Positions 1 through 5,459 of a stretch of DNA of 5,459 nucleotides are shown piece by piece. Under the pieces are notes generated by a model, which saw only the letters and a program-made list of their open reading frames with translations, was not told where the DNA came from and searched no databases. The stretch is taken from the NCBI GenBank assembly GCA_947630415.1, contig CANRHM010000093.1, positions 1 to 5,459 of the forward strand, written 5' to 3'. The position numbers and the translations under genes were made by a program. Origin of the DNA: an uncultured Bacilli bacterium. Its GTDB lineage: Bacteria > Bacillota_I > Bacilli_A > RF39 > UBA660. Within the stretch, counting starts at the first letter, position 1. Each line of letters begins with the position of its first letter.

Positions 1-2
1 GT

Positions 3-755
3 GACGGCACGGTAACGTATGCCAATGTGGTTAACTGTAACCAAGCCTATGGTGGTGGCGGAGGCTACTACGGAGGTGGTGGAGGAGTAAGTGGTAATCC
101 TTCATCCAACTCAGGAAGTAGTTGTACCATTCAAGGATTAAGTGGCGGAGGCTCTTCGTTCATCTCTGGTTATGCAGGCGTTAATGCCATTACCTCGAGT
201 AGCACCATTACGCCTTCTAACAATACGCTTCATTATTCCAATAAATATTTTATAAATGGCATCATGCAAGCAGGCGTCAATGTTGGAGATGGAAAAGCGG
301 AAATTCATTATCGTGGTTCTTCCTACAATAAAAAAAATAATCAGTTAGAAAATGTACGTTATATACAAGATTGTATCAATGGTTCTTCGCTTAGTACCGA
401 AAACAAATGGGTTGAACTACAAGCTATTTCTGAAGGACGAAATATTGCTTACAACAAAACAGTTTCGGCATCCTTTACAGTCAATACCAATTTGCAATTA
501 ATCACCAACGGAAACATCGAAACAGCAACCAATGAGATTGTTAAAGCCAATGGAACCGGAAATCAATGCATTATTGTCGATTTAGGAAGTACCTACAATT
601 TGGATGAAGTAGCCGTATGGCATGATTACAGTAATAATCCAACTTATAATAATCATACTTTAAGTGTCTCCACCAATAAAAGCACCTGGACTCCTATAAT
701 CACTAATCAAAACGTAAGTGAAACTTCGACGGGTATTCATTTTAATGCTTATTAA
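3..755 (+). CDS. Partial secreted or surface protein, glycine-rich domain plus discoidin-like C-terminal domain
   Basis: The reading frame is open from the window edge, so this is the C-terminal 250 residues of a longer protein; the GTG at 27 is internal, not a start. Residues 17-60 form a glycine-rich segment (two blocks of five glycines around YY, then GGGSSFISGYAG), resembling the Gly_rich domain found in many Firmicutes surface proteins. Residues 77-104 (HYSNKYF...GDGKAEIHY) look like its closing strands. Residues 115-250 resemble a galactose-binding or F5/8 type C (discoidin-like) fold: NVRYIQDC, WVELQAI, NIAYNKTV, IVDLGSTYNLDEVAVWH and a late STWTPII strand. By family this suggests binding to a glycan or another surface, outside the cell; the ligand is unknown. 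No LPXTG motif or terminal membrane segment follows, so secretion signal and any anchor must lie upstream. It is separated from the heat-shock operon by a terminator and looks functionally unrelated. Confidence 0.8.
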   Translation, partial: DGTVTYANVVNCNQAYGGGGGYYGGGGGVSGNPSSNSGSSCTIQGLSGGGSSFISGYAGVNAITSSSTITPSNNTLHYSNKYFINGIMQAGVNVGDGKAEIHYRGSSYNKKNNQLENVRYIQDCINGSSLSTENKWVELQAISEGRNIAYNKTVSASFTVNTNLQLITNGNIETATNEIVKANGTGNQCIIVDLGSTYNLDEVAVWHDYSNNPTYNNHTLSVSTNKSTWTPIITNQNVSETSTGIHFNAY

Positions 756-782
756 AACATCTTCTTAGGAAGACGTTTTTTT
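754..782 (+). terminator. Rho-independent terminator of the surface protein gene
   Basis: The arms AACATCTTC (756-764) and GAAGACGTT (769-777) pair with a single A/C mismatch (759 with 774) around a TTAG loop. A run of seven T (776-782) follows, its first bases closing the stem, and two more A-T pairs can extend the base. It begins at the stop codon of the upstream gene and precedes the hrcA promoter, so it should isolate the operon from upstream transcription. Confidence 0.85.
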
Positions 783-799
783 GACGAAAAATAAAAAAA

Positions 800-827
800 T
801 TAGCACTCATATATTGACAAGTGCTAA
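800..827 (+). promoter_or_regulatory. CIRCE-like operator 1 (HrcA binding site), 10-base spacer
   Basis: The left arm TTAGCACTC (800-808) matches the CIRCE consensus in 9 of 9 positions. The right arm AAGTGCTAA (819-827) matches GAGTGCTAA in 8 of 9. The spacer (809-818) is 10 bases, while the classic element has 9. The -35 box TTGACA (814-819) lies in the spacer and the first base of the right arm, so bound HrcA should block RNA polymerase. HrcA is encoded immediately downstream, which supports autoregulation. Confidence 0.85.
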
Positions 828-842
828 GCATACTATTATAAT
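814..842 (+). promoter_or_regulatory. Sigma-A promoter of the hrcA-grpE-dnaK-dnaJ operon
   Basis: Both boxes match the vegetative consensus exactly: TTGACA at 814-819 and TATAAT at 837-842, with the optimal 17-base spacing. An A-rich stretch (786-799) lies upstream and could act as an UP-like element. The start of transcription is predicted about seven bases past the -10 box, near 848-850, giving a leader of roughly 36 bases. A promoter this strong needs repression, which the two flanking CIRCE elements can provide. Confidence 0.9.
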
Positions 843-846
843 GAAG

Positions 847-873
847 TTAGCACTTGAAAAAGAATAGTGCTAG
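847..873 (+). promoter_or_regulatory. CIRCE operator 2 (HrcA binding site), standard 9-base spacer
   Basis: The left arm TTAGCACTT (847-855) matches 8 of 9 consensus positions and the right arm TAGTGCTAG (865-873) matches 7 of 9, with mismatches only at the arm ends. The spacer is exactly 9 bases (856-864). It covers the predicted transcription start and runs into the hrcA ribosome binding site. In RNA, AGCACU (849-854) and AGUGCU (866-871) could form a 5'-end hairpin. Two CIRCE copies before hrcA are known from other Firmicutes. Confidence 0.85.
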
Positions 874-877
874 GAGG
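872..877 (+). promoter_or_regulatory. hrcA ribosome binding site that decides the start codon
   Basis: AGGAGG lies seven bases before the GTG at 885 and so sets that codon as the hrcA start. An in-frame GTG at 867 lies inside the CIRCE 2 right arm, has no ribosome binding site, and would be only about 18 bases from the predicted mRNA 5' end. The first two bases of the site overlap the last two of CIRCE 2. Confidence 0.9.
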
Positions 878-884
878 TTCAAAA

Positions 885-1883
885 GTGTTAACTGAACGTC
901 AAAATGAAATTTTAAAATTGATTGTACTCGAATATATTAAATTAGCACATCCGGTAAGTTCTAACCTTATTTGTGATACGATTCATTGTTCTAGTGCCAC
1001 GGTACGAAGCGAAATGGCTTCCCTTGAAGAGATGGGACTACTTGAAAAGACACATACTTCGTCAGGTCGTATTCCATCTGAAAAAGGATACCGTTACTAT
1101 GTCGATCATTTGATGAAAGCGAAAGAAATTACCGGCGAAGATATGTTGAAGTTGCAAACGGTTTTTCAAAATCAAAACTTAGCGTTATCCGAGTGCCTCA
1201 CCCAAAGTCTTGAGCTTATTTCCGATATGACTTCGTATACGTCTATTGTACTTGGAAAGAAGTCACATGAAAACAAATTAAAAGAGATTAGTGTGGTACC
1301 AATTAAGGATAGCCATATGATAGTGATTGTCATCACCGATCAAGGACATGTGGAACATAAAGATGTCGAACTTCCGAATATTTCTCAAGAGGAGATTAAA
1401 AAGACGGTTTCTCTTATCAATGATTTAATTGTGGGAACGCCGATTGATGAAGTAAGTAGTAAACTAGAGTTTGAAATCAAACCAATTATTTCTCGTTATG
1501 TCAAAGAACACGAATTAATCTACAACACGTTCTATAACGTTTTCCGTGATTTTACTAATAAGAACATTAACATTGTAGGAAAAGATCACATTCTAGAACA
1601 ACCGGAGTTTAATAGCATTGATAAAGTAAAAGATTTATTTTCCAAAATCGATGATAAACACTTGGTTGATAAGATTGAAAGTGATAATCAAAACATCAGT
1701 ATTTACATCGGCAAAGAAAATAAAATCGATAATGATGTAACCGTCATTCAAACCCCTTATAAGACCGAAAGTGAAGAAGGAACCATTGCGATTGTAGGAC
1801 CTAAACGAATGGACTATGACCGTGTGGTAACCTTACTCGAATATATTAAGGAAAACATCGAAGAAAAGAAAGAAGGAGAATAG
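885..1883 (+). CDS. hrcA: Heat-inducible transcription repressor HrcA
   Basis: This is the repressor of class I heat-shock genes; it binds CIRCE, seen twice just upstream, and in known cases is kept active by the GroE chaperonin. The protein has 332 residues, close to the usual 340 or so. Residues 1-75 are the winged helix-turn-helix: LTERQNEIL, HPVSS (22-26), SSATVRSEMASLEEMGLLEK (36-55) and the wing THTSSGRIPSEKGYRYYVDHLM (56-77). A GAF-like dimerisation and regulatory domain follows, ending in the diagnostic GPKRMDYDRVVTLLEYI (305-321). The GTG start at 885 is chosen from AGGAGG at 872-877 and because family members begin close to the LTERQ motif. It is first in the operon; the stop codon abuts the grpE ATG. 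No defect is visible and no tryptophan is present. Confidence 0.96.
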   Translation: MLTERQNEILKLIVLEYIKLAHPVSSNLICDTIHCSSATVRSEMASLEEMGLLEKTHTSSGRIPSEKGYRYYVDHLMKAKEITGEDMLKLQTVFQNQNLALSECLTQSLELISDMTSYTSIVLGKKSHENKLKEISVVPIKDSHMIVIVITDQGHVEHKDVELPNISQEEIKKTVSLINDLIVGTPIDEVSSKLEFEIKPIISRYVKEHELIYNTFYNVFRDFTNKNINIVGKDHILEQPEFNSIDKVKDLFSKIDDKHLVDKIESDNQNISIYIGKENKIDNDVTVIQTPYKTESEEGTIAIVGPKRMDYDRVVTLLEYIKENIEEKKEGE

Positions 1884-2447
1884 ATGAAAAAAGAAGCTAA
1901 AGAACAAACACAAGAAGAAGTAAAAAGAGAAAAGAAAAAGAAAAATCCGGAGCAAGAGAAAATTGCTTCTCTAGAACAAGATATTGAAAAATTAAATAAC
2001 GATATCCTGTTAGTGAAAGCCGAAATGCAAAATTATCGAAAGCGAAAAGATGAAGAGACCGCGAACTTATTAAAGTATGCCAATCAAGATTTAATGCTTG
2101 AATTAATTGGTATCATGGATAATTTTGAACGCGCCATTAAGTTAGATGATAATGATTTAACCGATGAATTATCCAAGTTCCTTGCAGGATTCAAAATGAT
2201 GTATGCTCAGTTAGTTGAAATCATGCAAAAATATGGCCTTGAAGAAATTGAGGCGTTAGGAAAAGATTTTGATCCAACTTGCATGGAAGCCTTGATGGTC
2301 GATAGTGACGAGAAAAAAGAAAATAATACCGTACTCGATGTGCTAATGAAAGGATACCGCTTAAAGGACCGTGTTATTAGACCTTGTCGAGTAAAAGTCA
2401 ATCAAATAGAAAATAATGAAAATAAAGGAGAAGATAAAGATGAGTAA
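1884..2447 (+). CDS. grpE: Nucleotide exchange factor GrpE
   Basis: GrpE is the cytoplasmic cochaperone that promotes ADP release from DnaK. The 187-residue length is normal. Residues 1-30 are highly charged and probably disordered, with a lysine cluster at 17-20. Residues 28-110 form the long dimeric helix region with family motifs ILLVKAEMQNYRKRKDEE (41-58) and LIGIMDNFERAI (74-85). The C-terminal beta domain that contacts DnaK carries GLEEIEALGKDFDPTCMEALM (118-138) and the signature VLMKGYRLKDRVIRPCRVKV (153-172). A charged tail ends the protein. Its ATG follows the hrcA TAG directly, with AAGGAG at 1873-1878 inside the hrcA end, so translation of the two is probably coupled. Its last eight bases overlap dnaK. 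No promoter of its own is seen. Confidence 0.96.
   Translation: MKKEAKEQTQEEVKREKKKKNPEQEKIASLEQDIEKLNNDILLVKAEMQNYRKRKDEETANLLKYANQDLMLELIGIMDNFERAIKLDDNDLTDELSKFLAGFKMMYAQLVEIMQKYGLEEIEALGKDFDPTCMEALMVDSDEKKENNTVLDVLMKGYRLKDRVIRPCRVKVNQIENNENKGEDKDE
2424..2430 (+). promoter_or_regulatory. dnaK ribosome binding site inside grpE
   Basis: AAAGGAG lies nine bases before the ATG at 2440 and selects that codon. The in-frame ATG at 2416 lies upstream of this site and would add eight residues (MKIKEKIK) before the conserved SKIIGIDLGTT, which normally begins a DnaK. Confidence 0.88.
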
Positions 2448-4257
2448 AATTATAGGTATTGATTTAGGTACCACCAATAGTTGTGTGGCTGTTTTGGAAG
2501 CAGGTAATGCAACCGTTATTCCAAACCCAGAAGGAGCAAGAACGACTCCTTCCGTTGTAGCATTCAAACCCAATGGTGAAAGAGTGGTAGGTGAAGCTGC
2601 CAAACGTCAAGCATTAACCAACAAAAATACGGTTTCTTCGATTAAGCGTCAAATGGGAACCGATTATAAAGCCGATATTGACGGAAAGAAATATACACCA
2701 GAAGAGATTTCTGCCATGATTCTATCTTATTTAAAAGATTATGCCGAAAGTTATTTAGGTGAAAAAGTAGACAAAGCCGTTATCACCGTTCCTGCTTACT
2801 TTAACGATAGCCAACGTCAAGCAACCAAGAATGCAGGTAAAATTGCAGGACTTGAAGTAGAACGTATCATCAACGAACCAACGGCGGCTGCCCTTGCTTA
2901 TGGACTTGATAAACAAGATAAAAACCAAACGATTTTAGTATACGACTTAGGAGGAGGTACCTTCGATGTATCGATCCTTGAATTAGGAGACGGTGTATTC
3001 GAAGTTAAATCCACTTCTGGAAATAATAAATTAGGTGGAGACGATTTTGATAATCGTATCATGGATTACCTAGTTACCGAATTTAAGAAAGAAAATGGTG
3101 TTGACTTAACAAAAGATAAACTTGCTATGCAACGTTTAAAAGAGATTTCTGAGAAAGCGAAAAAAGATCTATCGGGAATGACTTCTACCCAAGTTTCAGC
3201 ACCATTTATCTCTCAAGGAGAAAATGGTCCATTACACTTAGATATGACCCTAACAAGAGCTAAATTTGAAGAATTAATTTCCGATTTAGTAGATTCTACC
3301 TTGGAGCCTGTTCGTAAAGCCCTAAAAGATGCTGGCATCAAAGCAAGTGACTTGGATAAAGTTATCTTAGTTGGAGGTTCAACTCGTATTCCAATGGTTT
3401 ATGATTTAGTTAAGAAAGAATTAGGACATGAACCATCTCGTGAAGTGAACCCAGATGAAGTAGTAGCCATGGGTGCCGCTATTCAAGGTGGTGTATTAAC
3501 AGGAGACGTAAACGACATCGTTTTACTTGATGTTACACCATTATCCCTTGGAATTGAAACCATGGGTGGCGTAATGACTACATTAATTCCTAAGAATACA
3601 ACGATTCCAACATCGAAATCACAAATCTTTTCAACTGCTGCCGATAATCAACCTGCCGTTGATATCCATGTTCTTCAAGGAGAACGTTCGATGGCTGCCG
3701 ATAATAAGACCTTAGGAAACTTCCAATTAACAGGAATTCCTGCTGCCCCTCGTGGTGTACCTCAAATCGAAGTTAAATTCGATATAGATGCGAATGGAAT
3801 TGTTCATGTAACCGCTAAAGATTTAGGTACCAACAAAGAACAATCCATTACGATTACATCTAGCACCAACCTTTCAGATGAAGAAGTAGAACGTATGATG
3901 AAAGAAGCAGAAGCTAATAAAGAAGCCGACAAAAAACGTAAAGAAGAAGCTGATCTTAAGAACGATGCTGAACAACTTGTCTTCCAAACCGAAAAATCAC
4001 TTAAAGAATTAGGTGATAAGGCCGATAAGAGTGAAGTAGAAAAAGCAGAAGGTCAAATTAAAGACTTAAAAGAAGCACTTGAAAAAGGCGACATCGAAGA
4101 TATTCGTAAGAAGAAAGATGCCCTTCAAGAAACCGCTATGGCGATTGCTACTAAGGTATATGAAAACGTTCAAAAAGAACAACAAGCAGCTAATGCATCA
4201 AATGATAACAATAATAACGATAATGATGTAAAAGATGCGGAATACGAAGAAAAATAA
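2440..4257 (+). CDS. dnaK: Molecular chaperone DnaK (Hsp70)
   Basis: DnaK is the ATP-dependent chaperone that binds exposed hydrophobic peptides in the cytoplasm. The protein has 605 residues, the shorter Gram-positive size. The nucleotide-binding domain (1-355) carries GIDLGTTNS (6-14), catalytic Lys69 in SSIKRQMG, INEPTAAALAYG (144-155), VYDLGGGTFDVSIL (167-180) and VILVGGSTRIPMV (308-320). The position of E. coli Thr199 is Asn in GNNKLGGDDFD, as I recall for Bacillus. The linker is DIVLLD (359-364). The substrate-binding beta domain spans 365-475 (DVTPLSLGIETMGG, VLQGERSMAADNKTLGNF), the helical lid about 476-580, and a disordered Asn- and Asp-rich tail ends in DAEYEEK. The ATG at 2440 is chosen from its ribosome binding site and the family N-terminus. 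It overlaps grpE by eight bases (ATGAGTAA) and ends in tandem TAA stops. Confidence 0.98.
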   Translation: MSKIIGIDLGTTNSCVAVLEAGNATVIPNPEGARTTPSVVAFKPNGERVVGEAAKRQALTNKNTVSSIKRQMGTDYKADIDGKKYTPEEISAMILSYLKDYAESYLGEKVDKAVITVPAYFNDSQRQATKNAGKIAGLEVERIINEPTAAALAYGLDKQDKNQTILVYDLGGGTFDVSILELGDGVFEVKSTSGNNKLGGDDFDNRIMDYLVTEFKKENGVDLTKDKLAMQRLKEISEKAKKDLSGMTSTQVSAPFISQGENGPLHLDMTLTRAKFEELISDLVDSTLEPVRKALKDAGIKASDLDKVILVGGSTRIPMVYDLVKKELGHEPSREVNPDEVVAMGAAIQGGVLTGDVNDIVLLDVTPLSLGIETMGGVMTTLIPKNTTIPTSKSQIFSTAADNQPAVDIHVLQGERSMAADNKTLGNFQLTGIPAAPRGVPQIEVKFDIDANGIVHVTAKDLGTNKEQSITITSSTNLSDEEVERMMKEAEANKEADKKRKEEADLKNDAEQLVFQTEKSLKELGDKADKSEVEKAEGQIKDLKEALEKGDIEDIRKKKDALQETAMAIATKVYENVQKEQQAANASNDNNNNDNDVKDAEYEEK

Positions 4258-4264
4258 TAAAAGA

Positions 4265-4292
4265 AAGTCCCAAACTTTTAGAGCTTGGGCTT
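4265..4292 (+). other. Stem-loop between dnaK and dnaJ, possible attenuator or mRNA processing element
   Basis: In the 61-base gap, CCCAA (4269-4273) pairs with TTGGG (4285-4289). AAG (4265-4267) pairs with CTT (4290-4292) past a bulged T, and CT pairs with AG inside an A/C mismatch around a five-base loop. There is no proper T-run after it (CCTTATGTTAATG follows), so it is not a strong terminator. It could reduce dnaJ expression relative to dnaK or stabilise the 3' end of a processed dnaK message; both are inferences. Confidence 0.5.
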
Positions 4293-4304
4293 CCTTATGT
4301 TAAT

Positions 4305-4310
4305 GAGGAT
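4305..4310 (+). promoter_or_regulatory. dnaJ ribosome binding site
   Basis: GAGGAT lies eight bases before the ATG at 4319. It is weaker than the AGGAGG of hrcA and the AAAGGAG of dnaK, which fits lower production of the cochaperone DnaJ than of DnaK. Confidence 0.65.
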
Positions 4311-4318
4311 GTGACGCA

Positions 4319-5440
4319 ATGAATAAAAAAGATTATTATGAAGTCTTAGGACTTTCTAAAAGTGCAACACAAGATGAAATTAAAAGTGCGTATCGTAAAT
4401 TAGCTAAAAAATACCATCCTGATATATCTAAAGAACCGGATGCTGAAGCAAAGTTCAAAGAAGTACAAGAAGCTTATGCGGTTTTGAGTGATGAAAATAA
4501 GCGGAAACAATACGATCAATTTGGTCATGCTGCCTTCGATCAAATGAATGGAGCAGGAGGCTTTAGTGGGGGTTTCTCTGGTTTTGGTGGATTTGATGAT
4601 GTTGACTTAGGGGATATTTTTGGTAGCATGTTTGGTTCCTCTTTTGGCTTTGGTCGTGATACCACTTCAAGAAGAGAACGGGGAAGCGATTCCATTCTTA
4701 GAATGCATTTGTCCTTTGATGAAGCGGTCTTTGGATGCGATAAAGAAATTACGATTGATGTATCGGAAGAGTGTGAAGACTGTGATGGTAAAGGAGGTCA
4801 TGGTGAAAAAACGTGTCCTGACTGTCATGGAAGTGGAACGATTACCCAAGAACAAAGAACGATTTTAGGTTCCTTCTTAACGAAGACCACTTGTACTACT
4901 TGTAATGGAAAAGGAAAAGTCTATGAGCGGACCTGTTCTACTTGTCGCGGAAGAGGAATCGTAAAAAAGACCAAGACTTTAGTGGTTAAAGTTCCATCCG
5001 GAGTCGATAATGGAAATCAATTAAGACTAGCGGGTAAAGGAAATGCAGGACGAAATGGGGGACCTAACGGAGACCTTTACATCGAGTTTAGTGTTGATAC
5101 TCATCCTTTCTATATTCGTGATAACGATGACATTCATTTGGAAGTACCACTTACTTTAAGTGAAGCGATATTAGGTTGTAAAAAGGAAATTCCAACGCTT
5201 TATGGAAATGTAACCGTAAATATTCCAGCCGGTACTTCAAATGGCGATAAACAACGTTTAAGAGGTAAAGGAATCGATAATAAATCGAGTAGGCACAAAG
5301 GAGATATGTACATCATTATGAAAGTCATCATTCCACAAAGATTATCGCAAGATCAAAAGAAATTAATCGAAGAACTTGCTAAAACCGATTTAGAAGATGG
5401 AACGATTCGTAAATTTAATCAATTTGTAGAAAAGAATTAA
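4319..5440 (+). CDS. dnaJ: Chaperone protein DnaJ (Hsp40, type I)
   Basis: DnaJ binds unfolded proteins and stimulates DnaK ATP hydrolysis. The 373-residue length is usual. The J domain (5-70) opens with DYYEVLGL and has the essential HPD at 33-35. A Gly/Phe-rich region (about 78-112) includes the DIF motif (99-101). The zinc-binding domain has four CxxCxGxG repeats at C152/C155, C166/C169, C192/C195 and C206/C209; all eight cysteines are present, making this full type I DnaJ rather than CbpA-like. Only six residues (GHGEKT) separate repeats 1 and 2, against nine in E. coli DnaJ. The substrate-binding C-terminal domains follow, with VPSGVDNGNQLRLAGKG (225-241), GDLYIEF (251-257) and IPAGTSNGDKQRLRGKG (302-318), then a short dimerisation tail. 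It lies 61 bases after dnaK, beyond a stem-loop; no separate promoter or CIRCE is seen before it. Confidence 0.97.
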   Translation: MNKKDYYEVLGLSKSATQDEIKSAYRKLAKKYHPDISKEPDAEAKFKEVQEAYAVLSDENKRKQYDQFGHAAFDQMNGAGGFSGGFSGFGGFDDVDLGDIFGSMFGSSFGFGRDTTSRRERGSDSILRMHLSFDEAVFGCDKEITIDVSEECEDCDGKGGHGEKTCPDCHGSGTITQEQRTILGSFLTKTTCTTCNGKGKVYERTCSTCRGRGIVKKTKTLVVKVPSGVDNGNQLRLAGKGNAGRNGGPNGDLYIEFSVDTHPFYIRDNDDIHLEVPLTLSEAILGCKKEIPTLYGNVTVNIPAGTSNGDKQRLRGKGIDNKSSRHKGDMYIIMKVIIPQRLSQDQKKLIEELAKTDLEDGTIRKFNQFVEKN

Positions 5441-5459
5441 ATCCTTTAAAACGAGGATT
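5440..5459 (+). terminator. Probable terminator hairpin after dnaJ, cut by the window edge
   Basis: AATCCT (5440-5445) and AGGATT (5454-5459) form a perfect 6-bp inverted repeat, with a possible T-G pair inside, immediately at the dnaJ stop. The sequence ends at the last stem base, so a following T-run cannot be seen. If present, the operon would end after dnaJ; if absent, the operon may continue, as it does in Bacillus subtilis with prmA. Confidence 0.55.

Noticed and set aside
51..92. GGT/GGA-rich stretch as a possible DNA repeat
   Set aside because: It is the in-frame glycine codons of the surface protein, with mixed third bases and no regular unit, so it is coding composition rather than a repeat array.
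780..785. TTTGAC resembling half of a CtsR operator heptad
   Set aside because: CtsR boxes need two tandem heptads; only one imperfect half is present and it is part of the terminator T-run, so dual CtsR and HrcA control is not supported.
2207..2603. Two overlapping minus-strand open frames across the grpE-dnaK junction
   Set aside because: They lie opposite strongly conserved grpE and dnaK codons, have no ribosome binding site or recognisable domain, and are antisense shadows.
4297..4314. Mini open frame of five codons (MLMRM then TGA) just before dnaJ
   Set aside because: No ribosome binding site precedes it, it contains the dnaJ ribosome binding site, and codons such as this arise by chance.
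4620..4868. Open frames in other frames within dnaJ on both strands (82 and 62 residues)
   Set aside because: They overlap the Gly/Phe and zinc-finger coding region of dnaJ; composition follows the dnaJ codons and there are no start signals.
1..5459. Search for CRISPR arrays, insertion sequences, tRNA genes, riboswitches or attachment sites
   Set aside because: I saw no regularly spaced direct repeats, transposase-like frames, tRNA-like cloverleafs or riboswitch cores; all non-coding stretches are under 130 bases and are explained by the operators, promoter and stem-loops listed.

Overview
The window holds the end of a secreted or surface protein gene, followed by a complete hrcA-grpE-dnaK-dnaJ heat-shock operon, all on the + strand. 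It is AT-rich. The operon order starting with hrcA, the CIRCE operators, strong AGGAGG-type ribosome binding sites and a 605-residue DnaK, shorter than the proteobacterial form, together point to a low-GC Firmicutes (Bacilli-like) genome. The glycine-rich plus discoidin-like surface protein is of a kind I associate with uncultured gut Bacilli and Erysipelotrichia, but I cannot name the species. All three tryptophans in the window are encoded by TGG and no gene uses TGA as its stop.

Layout. Positions 3-755 are the C-terminal 250 residues of a surface protein whose beginning lies upstream; a hairpin with a T-run (754-782) ends it. The next 100 bases are a compact control region: CIRCE-like inverted repeat 1 (800-827), a consensus sigma-A promoter (TTGACA 814-819, 17-base spacer, TATAAT 837-842) whose -35 box lies inside that repeat, CIRCE 2 (847-873) over the predicted transcription start, and the hrcA ribosome binding site (872-877) touching CIRCE 2. 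hrcA (885-1883), grpE (1884-2447) and dnaK (2440-4257) are packed with no gap or an 8-base overlap. A 61-base gap with a stem-loop precedes dnaJ (4319-5440). The window ends in a perfect 6-bp inverted repeat that is probably a terminator cut off by the edge.

How it works together. HrcA is the repressor that binds CIRCE and so controls its own operon. DnaK is the ATP-driven Hsp70 chaperone, DnaJ delivers substrates and stimulates its ATPase, and GrpE releases ADP to restart the cycle. This is a standard conserved system. The points worth a second look are in the control region (two operators of different quality, one with a 10-base spacer), the start sites of hrcA and dnaK, the dnaK-dnaJ stem-loop, a short zinc-finger spacer in DnaJ, and the partial surface protein. 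I found no previously undescribed system.
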